Under the pieces are notes generated by a model, which did no database searches, had not been told where the DNA came from, and worked only from the letters and a program-made list of their open reading frames with translations. A DNA stretch of 64,000 nucleotides. It comes from Candidatus Caccopulliclostridium gallistercoris. Its GTDB lineage: Bacteria; Bacillota; Clostridia; Christensenellales; UBA1242. The stretch's first letter is position 1. Each line of letters opens with the position of its first letter. The stretch lies in assembly GCA_018713725.1 (NCBI GenBank), contig DVOJ01000006.1, forward strand, positions 1 to 64,000, given 5' to 3'. The translations under genes were made by a program, and so were the position numbers. Positions 16,338-24,376 of this stretch are shown here, piece after piece.

Positions 16338-17798
16338 ATGGCAAAGGACTACAAAGAAATTTTTTCCAAGCTAATAGCAGACATGAAGCTTAAAAAGTCG
16401 CTTGGAATTGAAAAGGTACAAAAGGCGTTTAAACTCGCGGAAAGTTTGCACGCAGGGCAAAAGCGTAAGTCCGGCGAAGAGTACATTTTGCATCCCGTTG
16501 AAGTAGCGCTCACATTAGAGCAGCACGACTTCGACTCCAACGTGATAAGCGCCGCCCTTCTTCACGATGTTGTGGAAGACTGCGGCTACACTGTGGAAGA
16601 AATCAAGCACGAGTTCAACAGCGAAGTAGCAAACATTGTAGACGCCGTGTCCGCGATTACGGCAAAAAGCCTTAAAGGCGAAGCCGCGGAGCTATTAAAG
16701 CAAGACGAGTTTGCCAAGTTCGATTTAAAAGAAATGAGCTATCAGAAGCTAATAAGCCTTGGCAAAATCAACAAGTACGCCTTCTACATTAAGTTTGCAG
16801 ATAGGCTTAACAACCTTCGCACAATAAGCTGTTTTCCAAGATACAAGCAGGTGGAAAAGGTGCGCGAAACGTTGCGCTGGATACTCCCACTTTTAAAGCT
16901 ATTCCGCGCGTACAAATTCTACAATGAAATTGCAAACGAGTGCTATTGCATTCTAAACGAAGACGACCTAACCAAATTCAACATAATTTACGACGCGTAC
17001 TATTCCTTCAACAAGCGCATATATTCCGAAGTGAAGGAAAGCTTGCTGCTTAGTTTAAACGACTATTTAAGAAAAAACAAAAAGCCCACGGAAAACACGC
17101 AAGTTAAACTTAGAACTTGCACCAAGCTTGAAGTTGTGAACATGATTGAAGACGCGTTCGACATAAAGGAAGTTAAAAACATAAAGCAGAGCCAGTTCAA
17201 CAAGGTGCCTATCACAAAGCTTTACATAATTTTAAACAATTCCATTCCCACGCGCGAAGCTAAGAACATTGTGTTTAACATAATTGAAAACGATTTACAA
17301 GACGTTTTAAAAATTATAGGCTACGAAAAAAATACGCTATTTAACTTCAACTATCTTGTGATGCAGGACAGATTCAGGAACAAATATCAGTTAAAAGTGT
17401 TCAACCTTGCCGACTACGTAACATTTAGAAACGGCAGCACGGACGGCACGGACATAGACCTAGTAGACGAGCACGCAAGCGAAATAGTTACGCGTTACAT
17501 AAAAGTGAAGACGCGCTCCGGCGAAGAGATTTTTATGCCGGAAGGCTCCACCGTGCTAGACTTTGCCTTTAAGATACATAAGGACTTTGGCTTTTCCGTA
17601 AAGTACGCCTTTTTAAACGGCTCGCCGTCCAAGTCTCCAATATACACGCGCCTTGCCGAAGGTGACAAGATAAACTTAGAGATAGCCAAAACGGAAGACG
17701 GGCTAGTTAAGAACATAGCCGAGCTCCGCTGGATAACCTACTGCAAAACAGACACCGCCCAAAAGGCACTGATAAGGCATTTTGAGAAGCTTTTATAA
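16338..17798 (+). CDS. RelA/SpoT-like HD-TGS protein without a visible synthetase domain
   Basis: 486 residues; GAGGA lies before the ATG at 16338. Residues about 25-165 are a (p)ppGpp-hydrolase-type HD domain with the metal ligands in place: H52 (ILHPVEV), H76-D77 (LLHDVVED) and D155 (FADRLNNLRT). Residues 390-451 are a TGS domain (FMPEGSTVLDFAFKIHKDFG). Between them, where Rel enzymes carry the synthetase domain, I see no synthetase motif, only an unassigned stretch of about 200 residues. No ACT domain follows the TGS. It would therefore be a hydrolase, or a regulator, rather than a bifunctional Rel. The tight pairing with an XRE regulator suggests a nucleotide-responsive or toxin-neutralising module; that is inference. 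Confidence 0.8.
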   Translation: MAKDYKEIFSKLIADMKLKKSLGIEKVQKAFKLAESLHAGQKRKSGEEYILHPVEVALTLEQHDFDSNVISAALLHDVVEDCGYTVEEIKHEFNSEVANIVDAVSAITAKSLKGEAAELLKQDEFAKFDLKEMSYQKLISLGKINKYAFYIKFADRLNNLRTISCFPRYKQVEKVRETLRWILPLLKLFRAYKFYNEIANECYCILNEDDLTKFNIIYDAYYSFNKRIYSEVKESLLLSLNDYLRKNKKPTENTQVKLRTCTKLEVVNMIEDAFDIKEVKNIKQSQFNKVPITKLYIILNNSIPTREAKNIVFNIIENDLQDVLKIIGYEKNTLFNFNYLVMQDRFRNKYQLKVFNLADYVTFRNGSTDGTDIDLVDEHASEIVTRYIKVKTRSGEEIFMPEGSTVLDFAFKIHKDFGFSVKYAFLNGSPSKSPIYTRLAEGDKINLEIAKTEDGLVKNIAELRWITYCKTDTAQKALIRHFEKLL

Positions 17799-17829
17799 AA
17801 AAATGTTATAAATAGAGCGAACCCTATTT

Positions 17830-18731
17830 TTGCAACACAAAAATAATATGTGGCGGGTCGCGGGAGGAGATTCATTCGCGGATAGTCGCACCGCTTACGC
17901 TGGGTGCTCGCCGCTCAGAATGACGAGAGCATTGCCTACGAAGACTTCTTCAGCGGATCTATCAGCGACACACTTCCGCCAGTTACCCGCGAAAGCTCTT
18001 CGTAGGCCATGCCCCGTTGCGACGCAAAAGGGCTCTACCTTTTGCGTCATTCTGAGCGAAAGAAATCTTGTTAAACACAGCTAATGCTAGACCTGTGTTT
18101 TATTTAATATTTTGTAATTGTGCAGTCGAACGAATCTCCTCCCGCGACCCGCCATAAATAAAATAGGACTCTCGCTAGCCCTAACCGCAAGGAGATCCTT
18201 CGCAAGAAAAATTTCTGCGTTTTTGGCGGGTTTGCTATTCGCAAACGCTCGCCTTTAACACTTGAAATTTTTCTTTTACGCACCAGACGCAAACTCCGCT
18301 TACGCTGGGAGTTATAATGGGGCCCCCGAAAATTTTTAATTTTTGGGGAAAGGAGAAACTGCGTAACCTTTTAGATAGTTGCGTTTAGCAACTTCTAGGG
18401 TGGAGCAAGTTTCGACGCACTCTCATGCGAAGTCAATGCTTCGAAGAAATTAGGGAGTTCCTCTTTCGGTCGAAATGACGGCTCGGAGCGCGCTGGAAAA
18501 TTAAAAAAAGCGAAGCCCTGCTTTCGTCATTTCGACCGGAAGAAATTTTTGCTTATAAACCTTATTTCACTTAATGCTAGACGTTAAATTTGTTTTGTTG
18601 CCCTAGTTAATATGAAGCGGAGAAATCTCGGCTACTTGTTAATTTAAAGTCTGGCTAATGCTCGCAGCGAAGCGAAGCCTTCGCAAGAATCTTCGAAGGC
18701 TCTCCAACGCACTACCCGCTCTATCTCCCCA
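17830..18731. repeat. 900-bp gene-free block of mixed family A, C and D repeats
   Basis: Seen in order: a GCGGGTCGCGGGAGGAGATTC end; palindromes around CTTCGTAGGC; and a family A long arm at about 18043-18150 (CATTCTGAGCGAAAG ... GCTAGACC ... GCAGTCGAACGAATCTCC). Next come a family D tail and stem (about 18195-18310), a family C copy in plus orientation (about 18322-18440), and a second, diverged family A arm (about 18525-18630). Several frames stay open across these repeats, but they have no start signals and match the same repeats elsewhere. I see no gene. Confidence 0.6.
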
Positions 18732-18756
18732 TAAAAAAAACACCAGAAATCTGGTG
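18732..18756 (-). terminator. Terminator of the coiled-coil protein gene
   Basis: Stem CACCAG/CTGGTG with loop AAAT, followed by eight T on the minus strand. It abuts the stop codon. Confidence 0.85.
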
Positions 18757-19509
18757 CTATTTTTCTATGCCACTGTCAAGAGACTTTTTCGAGTACTTTT
18801 TCTTCTCTTCTTCCGCCGCTCTCTTTGCAAGTTCTTCCGCTTCTCTTTTAGCCTTTGCTTCTTCCGCGTCAAGTTCCTTGTTAACACGCTTTTCTATTTC
18901 TTGAACCTTCGCGCGCGCAAGCTTTTCCTGCTCTAAAATCTGCTGTTGCCTAAATTCTTCAAACTTAATTCTAAGCCTACACGTGCTAAGGAAGTTCTCT
19001 ATTGCTACCGTTTTATTAAAGTTCTTTAAAAAGCTCTCCTTTAAAATTTCCCCGTACACGCTATCTATGTTGTACACGTCTTCGTATAGCGCTAGGCTGT
19101 TCGCTTCGCCAGATTTTAACTCTTCCACCGCCTGACTTAAAAGCTCTATTCTATTATTTAAATATAACACTATTTCGCTGAGTTTATCCTTCATAGCAGG
19201 CTCTGCGCTTTCCATTTCGTTGAGTATGTCCGTTTTTAAGTTCTCTGCATTCTCTATGGCAAGCTTAAAACTCTGCGACACCGCCCTGTTGCCGTTTTCT
19301 AAAAATGGCTCCACGTCTAAACTTTTTCTAGATTTCGCCTTTTCTATTAAATTTCTAGCATAATCTACGTCTAAGGAAAACTGCTCGCCAAAAGGGTTGT
19401 ATCCCTTTTCTTCATACGCCTTCCCTAAGTTTTCATTTATTAAATTTAGCGCGTTGAAAATATCAAACGACTTCTCCTTAGGAGCTACTTCCACCTTTTT
19501 TTCTTCCAT
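18757..19509 (-). CDS. Cytosolic coiled-coil protein of unknown function
   Basis: 250 residues, strongly charged, with no signal peptide or membrane segment. The first half is helical with regular hydrophobic spacing. From about residue 185 to the end it is a classic Lys/Glu/Ala coiled coil ([23 protein letters not shown]). I do not recognise a family; structural or scaffold roles are possible. It has no ribosome binding site: a promoter read on the minus strand ends 6 bases before the ATG, so it is probably leaderless. It is divergent from rubrerythrin, with the two promoters back to back within 120 bases. Confidence 0.65.
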   Translation of the reverse strand: MEEKKVEVAPKEKSFDIFNALNLINENLGKAYEEKGYNPFGEQFSLDVDYARNLIEKAKSRKSLDVEPFLENGNRAVSQSFKLAIENAENLKTDILNEMESAEPAMKDKLSEIVLYLNNRIELLSQAVEELKSGEANSLALYEDVYNIDSVYGEILKESFLKNFNKTVAIENFLSTCRLRIKFEEFRQQQILEQEKLARAKVQEIEKRVNKELDAEEAKAKREAEELAKRAAEEEKKKYSKKSLDSGIEK

Positions 19510-19515
19510 ATTTTT

Positions 19516-19544
19516 ATATTAACAAAAGAAAAATTTTAAGTCAA
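19516..19544 (-). promoter_or_regulatory. Probable leaderless promoter of the coiled-coil gene
   Basis: On the minus strand: TTGACT (19539-19544), 17-base spacer, TAATAT (19516-19521), then 6 bases to the ATG at 19509. Confidence 0.7.
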
Positions 19545-19566
19545 TTAAAAAGGTACACTATTTTGT

Positions 19567-19595
19567 TTGCTTTATTTTTAAAAATTTCGTATACT
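19567..19595 (+). promoter_or_regulatory. Promoter of the rubrerythrin gene
   Basis: TTGCTT (19567-19572), 17-base spacer, TATACT (19590-19595). A normal leader with AAAGGAG before the ATG follows, in contrast to the leaderless gene on the other strand. Confidence 0.7.
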
Positions 19596-19625
19596 AATCG
19601 TGTAAAAAATAAAAAGGAGAATTTT

Positions 19626-20159
19626 ATGGAACTTAAAGGAAGTAACACAGAAAAAAATTTAATGGAAGCTTTTGCTGGCGAAAGTCAGGCAAGAAACAAA
19701 TACACATATTATGCATCTAAGGCTAAAAAAGACGGCTACGAAGAAATTGCAGCAATTTTTGAAGAGACAGCAAACAACGAAAAAGAACACGCTAAAATGT
19801 GGTTTAAGTATCTTCAAGGCGGTGCAATAAAAGATACGTATTCAAATCTTCTAGACGCAGCAGCTGGCGAACACGGCGAGTGGACAGAAATGTACGAAAG
19901 AATGGCAAAAGAAGCAGAGCGCGAAGGCTTTACAAAGCTTGCAGCTCAGTTTAAGGGCGTAGCTCAAATTGAAAAAGTTCACGAAGAACGCTACTTAGAG
20001 CTAGCAAAACAGCTTAAAGACAACACTATCTTCAAGAAGACGGATACAGTTATATGGCGTTGCCGTAACTGCGGACACATTCATGTAGGCAGTGAAGCTC
20101 CAAAGGTTTGTCCAGTGTGTGAACACCCACAAGCATACTTTGAAGTTGTAAAGAAGTAA
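19626..20159 (+). CDS. Rubrerythrin
   Basis: 177 residues. It is a cytosolic non-haem di-iron peroxidase of anaerobes that reduces H2O2 with electrons from rubredoxin or NADH-linked partners. Residues about 1-135 form the four-helix di-iron domain, with AFAGESQAR, the [10 protein letters not shown] helix and IEKVHEERY supplying Glu/His ligands. The C-terminal rubredoxin-like domain has the two Cys pairs CRNCG and CPVC. I start at ATG 19626, with AAAAGGAG 7 bases upstream; the longer open frame adds an N-terminus absent from the family. It is a single gene with its own promoter and terminator, consistent with an oxidative-stress response. Confidence 0.95.
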   Translation: MELKGSNTEKNLMEAFAGESQARNKYTYYASKAKKDGYEEIAAIFEETANNEKEHAKMWFKYLQGGAIKDTYSNLLDAAAGEHGEWTEMYERMAKEAEREGFTKLAAQFKGVAQIEKVHEERYLELAKQLKDNTIFKKTDTVIWRCRNCGHIHVGSEAPKVCPVCEHPQAYFEVVKK

Positions 20160-20166
20160 AACACAC

Positions 20167-20203
20167 AAAAACACGGCAGGAAATTTGCCGTGTTTTTTTT
20201 AAT
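20167..20203 (+). terminator. Terminator shared by rubrerythrin and the convergent Fic gene
   Basis: Stem AAAAACACGGCA with TGCCGTGTTTTT, ending in eight T. The Fic gene's stop codon lies within the T run on the other strand. Confidence 0.9.
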
Positions 20204-21245
20204 AGTTTTTTGTGTAAAAAGTTGACCTAGCCGAGCCATGTTTTTGAATTTCTTTTAAACCACATAACAATTTCAAATTTTTTTCTATAGTTTTAACATT
20301 TAAAGTTGGACATTTTTCTACAATATCATTTTTAGTAAATTTTCCAATAATATCATTTATAGCACTCTTTACCATGTTTAACGATGTGTTTTTATAGGTT
20401 ATAACTTCAATTCTGTTTTCAAAATCTCTATACGCTGAAACAATTGTTTCAAGCATGTACTTTATAAAAGGCATAGGGTCTTCCTTGCCTTCAAGCCAGC
20501 CTGTTTGCGATTTTTGAAGAGCGTCGTAATACAAATCTTTACTGTCTGCAATTTTGCTCTCTATAGAAATATATTTTCCTAGCATAAAGCCACTTTTATA
20601 TAATAAAAGCGTTGTAAGTAGCCTGCTCATTCTTCCGTTACCGTCTAAAAATGGGTGTACACAAAGAAAGTCGTGTATAAAAACGGGAATTAAAATTAAA
20701 GGGTCAACCCTGTTTTTTGAAATTTCCTTATTATATTCTTCGCAAATTTTTTCTACTGCTTCCGGAGTTTCATAAGGAGCAAGCGGAGTAAAAAGAGTAA
20801 AACTTTCGCCCTTTGAATTCACAGCAGTAATATAGTTTTGAACGCTTTTGAATTTTCCGCCAATTTCAAGTCCTGTACGGTTATAAAGCATTTTATGAAG
20901 CTGTAAAATATAGTTTGGCGTAAGTGGGATAAATTCATAGTTTTCATGCAAAACGCTTAAAACATCTCTGTAACCTGCAATTTCTTCTTCTGCACGATTT
21001 TTAGGCTCGCTTTTTTCTAATAAAAGTTGCTTTAAGCGAGTGTTAGTTGTTTGAATACCTTCAATTCTATTGGAAGCTTCCGTACTTTGAATTTTCGCAA
21101 TTTCAACTATCTTTTTTAGTTCTTTTGGTTTTTGAGATAAAAAAAGTTCTTCCTTACCCTTTGCTTCATGAATCCTTCCAAGCAAAAACATTATTTCTGA
21201 ACTTAACTTTAAATTTTCTAGTTTTGAATAGTCAAATGTTCTCAT
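20199..21245 (-). CDS. Fic family protein (probable AMP transferase)
   Basis: 348 residues. The Fic motif HPFLDGNGRMSR is intact (about residues 193-204), including the catalytic His. An N-terminal inhibitory helix motif SNRIEG (S-x-x-x-E-G, about residues 57-62) makes this a class II Fic enzyme, held inactive by its own Glu. The N-terminal Fic_N-like part and a C-terminal winged-helix-like segment (FTKNDIVEKCPTLNVKTIEKNL) match the common bacterial Fic/DOC regulator layout. The substrate is unknown. The gene is alone, with a strong promoter surrounded by repeated 9-base motifs (next entries), so autoregulation by its own winged helix is plausible. Confidence 0.92.
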   Translation of the reverse strand: MRTFDYSKLENLKLSSEIMFLLGRIHEAKGKEELFLSQKPKELKKIVEIAKIQSTEASNRIEGIQTTNTRLKQLLLEKSEPKNRAEEEIAGYRDVLSVLHENYEFIPLTPNYILQLHKMLYNRTGLEIGGKFKSVQNYITAVNSKGESFTLFTPLAPYETPEAVEKICEEYNKEISKNRVDPLILIPVFIHDFLCVHPFLDGNGRMSRLLTTLLLYKSGFMLGKYISIESKIADSKDLYYDALQKSQTGWLEGKEDPMPFIKYMLETIVSAYRDFENRIEVITYKNTSLNMVKSAINDIIGKFTKNDIVEKCPTLNVKTIEKNLKLLCGLKEIQKHGSARSTFYTKNY

Positions 21246-21246
21246 A

Positions 21247-21361
21247 ATCTCCTACCAATAATTAAGTATCTCCTATATTTTATAAAAAAATAGGAGATTT
21301 GTCAACTTTTATCTCCTATTTTATTAAAATATCTCCTATTTTTTGGCTTAAAATAGGAGAT
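21247..21361 (-). promoter_or_regulatory. Fic promoter with six ATAGGAGAT motifs
   Basis: On the minus strand, TTGACA (21300-21305), a 17-base spacer and TAAAAT (21277-21282). The 9-mer ATAGGAGAT or its complement occurs at 21268-21276, 21290-21298, 21311-21319, 21331-21339 and 21353-21361. A sixth, 8-base match at 21247-21254 serves as the ribosome binding site. 21268-21276 and 21290-21298 are an inverted pair flanking the -10 box. 21331-21339 and 21353-21361 form a second inverted pair that can fold as a terminator-like hairpin behind the upstream operon. Confidence 0.75.
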
Positions 21362-21376
21362 TTTTTTAAATTTCTT

Positions 21377-21718
21377 TCACACCTTTTCTAGTTTGCCCGT
21401 TACAATAACGTCTACATCTAAGTTTAAAAGATTCTTTATGGCTACGTCGCCAATGTTTAGGTTTTGCTTTTTTAGTTTCTTTATCTCTCTTATTCCTTCG
21501 CTAAGTTTTTCTTTTAATATGGCATCTGACGTCTTTAAAGTGTAGGTTACACCGTTAAAAACTACACTTGTGGTTAGCACACGCTTTGGAGCAGTGAACT
21601 CCGTTATGCCGTACGCTTTTCCGCGCGGGCAGCTGTTGCCGCTTACCACTACTTCGCCGTTTATTTCTTCAATTTTTAGCCTGCACCCAATGGGGCAGCA
21701 AATGCATACCGTTTCCAT
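21377..21718 (-). CDS. DUF1667 iron-sulfur-type protein
   Basis: 113 residues. The N-terminal half carries Cys clusters typical of DUF1667: CICCPIGC (residues 5-12) and NSCPRGK (about 28-34), followed by a TSVVFNG segment. Such proteins accompany anaerobic glycerol-3-phosphate-dehydrogenase-type flavoproteins and probably carry an FeS cluster or join electron transfer. It begins 1 base after the upstream flavoprotein stop, so it is the third gene of that operon. No signal peptide. Confidence 0.85.
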   Translation of the reverse strand: METVCICCPIGCRLKIEEINGEVVVSGNSCPRGKAYGITEFTAPKRVLTTSVVFNGVTYTLKTSDAILKEKLSEGIREIKKLKKQNLNIGDVAIKNLLNLDVDVIVTGKLEKV

Positions 21719-21719
21719 A

Positions 21720-22934
21720 TTACTCTCCTATATCCACAAATATATCTCCGGAAATTTGCTCGTAATCTACTTCTATTTCTTGCATCTCGCCCGTGGTTAT
21801 ACCCACACAGAATTTTTTTGCTATAACCTTTCCGCCGCTAGACACCACTATGTTCGTCTTTAAAAAATTTGCGTTCGCGCGCATATAGATTGTGAATTTG
21901 CCTTCCGGCTTTCTATTTACAAGCTCGGGCATGGTGTAAGATATTTTATTTGAAAAATATATCTTATTTTTTGGATATTTTTGCAGTTTTCCAAGCGCGT
22001 GGAGACCTGCGAACTTACCCGCAATTTCCCCTTCTTCCGTGGCATTGTCTGCAAGGTCGTGAATATGAAGCACGTTGCCGGATACAAATATGCCGTCTTC
22101 GCTCGTCTGACGCTCGTCGTCTACTATAACGTATTTTCCGCGCTGTACGCTCTCCGGAAGTAGCGAGTTTTCCGGAATTAAGCCTACGGAGAGCAAAAGG
22201 CAGTCGCACTCCAAAAACTTTTCCGTTTCTTTCTTTATATTTCTGTTTTCGTCCACTTCGGCGTAGTAGATGCCTTCCACGCGCTCCTTGCCCACCACGC
22301 GCGTAACCGTGTGGTTGTAGAGAAGCGGAATATTGAAATCTTCTATACACTGGCGGATATTTCTTCTAAGCCCGGACGAGTGCGGCATAATTTCACACAC
22401 AAGTTTTACTTCCACGCCTTCTAGCGTTAGCCTGCGCGCCATAATTAAACCTATATCGCCGCTGCCAAGTATTACCGCCTTTTTACCCGGAAGTTTGCCA
22501 TAGAAATTTATCATTTTTTGAACGGTGCCCGCAGTGTAAACGCCGGCAAGACGTTTGCCCTTTAAATAGATTTCTCCCGCCGTACGCTCGCGCGCGCCCG
22601 CGGCAAGCACAATTGCGCCGCAGTCTATAACTTCTTGGGAGTTTGGCGTTATTACATACACCTTATTCTTTTGAATGAAGTTTACATAGCTATTTAGCAT
22701 TACGTCTATGCCCTCCCTTTCCACTTCGCGCGCAAGCCTGTCTGCATATTCCGGGCCAGTAAGCTCTTCCTTAAAATGCTTTAAGCCAAAGCCGTTATGA
22801 ATGCATTGGTTGAGTATGCCGCCAAGCCTTGGCTCGACATCAATTAAAAGCACGCTCGCCCCTTGCTCCTTTGCTTTTAGGGCAGCAGACATGCCGGACG
22901 GCCCGCCGCCTATTACTACAACGTCTGTTTTCAT
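21720..22934 (-). CDS. FAD/NAD-dependent oxidoreductase of the glycerol-3-phosphate operon
   Basis: 404 residues. The FAD-binding Rossmann motif VVIGGGPSGMSAA is at residues 5-17, and a second nucleotide-binding motif (VILGSGDIGL) is near residue 150. FVSGNVLH, near residue 290, is the second FAD site. The fold is thioredoxin-reductase/NADH-oxidase-like, but no CxxC redox pair is seen in the usual place. In clostridia this protein stands between a GlpO-like dehydrogenase and DUF1667, as here, and is thought to pass electrons between flavin and NAD or quinone. The ATG overlaps the previous gene by 4 bases; GGGGGAG is upstream. Confidence 0.85.
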   Translation of the reverse strand: MKTDVVVIGGGPSGMSAALKAKEQGASVLLIDVEPRLGGILNQCIHNGFGLKHFKEELTGPEYADRLAREVEREGIDVMLNSYVNFIQKNKVYVITPNSQEVIDCGAIVLAAGARERTAGEIYLKGKRLAGVYTAGTVQKMINFYGKLPGKKAVILGSGDIGLIMARRLTLEGVEVKLVCEIMPHSSGLRRNIRQCIEDFNIPLLYNHTVTRVVGKERVEGIYYAEVDENRNIKKETEKFLECDCLLLSVGLIPENSLLPESVQRGKYVIVDDERQTSEDGIFVSGNVLHIHDLADNATEEGEIAGKFAGLHALGKLQKYPKNKIYFSNKISYTMPELVNRKPEGKFTIYMRANANFLKTNIVVSSGGKVIAKKFCVGITTGEMQEIEVDYEQISGDIFVDIGE

Positions 22935-24283
22935 AACTCCCCCTTTTGCATAATAAAGCTATTTGCGCTTTCCTTCTTCACGTCTTCAAGGTTTAACCCA
23001 GCGTTTTTTGCTAAGAGTTTACAAACTTCAAGCATGCATTGCCCGCCCTGACATCTTCCCATGCCCGCGCGAACACGCCTTTTAACCGCGTCTACCGTGT
23101 GCGCTGGAATAGGAGCATTTATTGCGCGAATAATTTCGTTCTCGCCTATCTTTTCACACCTGCAAACTATTCTTCCCGCAGGCTCGGCGAAGTAGCCTTC
23201 GCGGGCTATCATGGTTTTATCTTTATTCTTTTCGCCGAAAAGCTCTTCTACCACGTACTCCGCTATTGCAGGCGCAGAGCTTAACCCCGGAGAGTTTATG
23301 CCCGCAATTAGCACAACGCTTTCATTTAGCTTACTTTTTTCTACAATAAAATCTTCCCCGCATGAAACTCTTATGCCGGAAAATTGCCTTATATTTTTAT
23401 TTAGCGGCACATTATTAAAAGTGCTTTTAATATACGCTAATATTTTATCTATGCCTTCCGTAGTTGTTTCCGTATTATAGCTTTCTATATCTTCTGCCGT
23501 AGGGCCTAAAAGCACGTTGCCGTCTACCGTTGGTGTGGCAAGTATGCCCTTGCCTAGCGCCGTTGGAAGCGGGAAGATTGAAAGTTTTACAAAGTCCGTT
23601 TTGTCTAAAATTATATACTCGCCGCGCCTAAACTTTAAGGGCTTTTCTTCCACTTTTAAAAGCTTTGAAATTTGGTTAAAGCCCGCGCCCGCTGCGTTAA
23701 TCACCCTTTTTGCCTTTATTGTTTCCGAAGGCGAACTTATTTCAAAATAGCCATTCTTTTCTTGTACGCTTACAGTTTCAAAGTTTAGCTTGCACGTTCC
23801 GCCGTTTATTACGCCTTCTTCGGCTAGCGCTATTGCTAACATATATGGCGAAATTAGCCCTGCGGACTTTGCGTGCAGCGCGTACTTTATATCTTCCTTT
23901 AAATTGGGAGCTAGTTTTCTTAAAGCTTCACCTTCTACTATTTCTAGTTCTTTAACTCCGTTTGCTATGCCACGCGCTTTTAGTGCGTTTAATTTTTCTA
24001 GGTCGTTACCCACAACTAACGCGCCCGTGCGTTTGAAAGGAACTTTTAGATTTTTGGCAAGTTCTTCCGTAAGTTCGTTGCCGCGAACGTTGAAGCGCGC
24101 TTTTAGCGTGCCCGTTTCTGCGTCGAAGCCGGCATGAATAAGCCCACTATTTGCTTTGGTTGCACCTGTGGCAAGGTCTGGCTCGCGCTCTAATAGCACG
24201 CAAGATTTGCCCTTTCTTATAAATTTGTTGAATATTGCCGCGCCTATCACGCCGCCGCCGAAAACTGCATAGTCAAACGTCAT
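22931..24283 (-). CDS. Glycerol-3-phosphate-dehydrogenase-type FAD oxidoreductase
   Basis: 450 residues. An N-terminal DAO-type FAD domain (FGGGVIGAAI at about residues 8-17, then an ATKANSGLIHAG block) fits anaerobic glycerol-3-phosphate or 2-hydroxy-acid dehydrogenases. The C-terminus has a BFD-like [2Fe-2S] domain with Cys arranged as CRC ... GRCQGGQC (about residues 376-415). The likely reaction is oxidation of glycerol 3-phosphate to dihydroxyacetone phosphate in the cytosol, with electrons leaving through the two downstream partners. It is the first gene of the three-gene operon; AAAGGAGAGAAC precedes the ATG. A role in hydroxy-acid oxidation is the alternative. Confidence 0.82.
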   Translation of the reverse strand: MTFDYAVFGGGVIGAAIFNKFIRKGKSCVLLEREPDLATGATKANSGLIHAGFDAETGTLKARFNVRGNELTEELAKNLKVPFKRTGALVVGNDLEKLNALKARGIANGVKELEIVEGEALRKLAPNLKEDIKYALHAKSAGLISPYMLAIALAEEGVINGGTCKLNFETVSVQEKNGYFEISSPSETIKAKRVINAAGAGFNQISKLLKVEEKPLKFRRGEYIILDKTDFVKLSIFPLPTALGKGILATPTVDGNVLLGPTAEDIESYNTETTTEGIDKILAYIKSTFNNVPLNKNIRQFSGIRVSCGEDFIVEKSKLNESVVLIAGINSPGLSSAPAIAEYVVEELFGEKNKDKTMIAREGYFAEPAGRIVCRCEKIGENEIIRAINAPIPAHTVDAVKRRVRAGMGRCQGGQCMLEVCKLLAKNAGLNLEDVKKESANSFIMQKGEL

Positions 24284-24301
24284 GTTCTCTCCTTTATTGC
24301 C

Positions 24302-24375
24302 GCCTTTGCGGAAAGCGCTATGCGCTTTAAAAGGGCTTTGCCCTTTGCGATAGCAAAGCTATCGCCCGCAAAGGC
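24302..24375. repeat. Perfect four-stem cloverleaf palindrome
   Basis: A 10-bp outer stem (24302-24311 with 24366-24375) encloses three perfect 7-bp hairpins: 24312-24318/24322-24328, 24330-24336/24340-24346 and 24347-24353/24359-24365. Almost every base is paired. It starts right after the stop codon of the HelD-like gene and lies just before the ribosome binding site of the flavoprotein operon, both on the minus strand. It is not a tRNA, having neither anticodon nor T-loop consensus. Confidence 0.85.
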
Positions 24376-24376
24376 T

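Noticed and set aside
17830-18292. Open frames of 60-85 codons on both strands in the 18-kb gap
   Set aside because: They read through family A, C and D repeats, and the same translated fragments appear in other gaps. No start signals.
24302-24375. tRNA gene
   Set aside because: Cloverleaf shape and length fit, but stem lengths are wrong and no anticodon loop of 7 bases, T-loop consensus or CCA is present.
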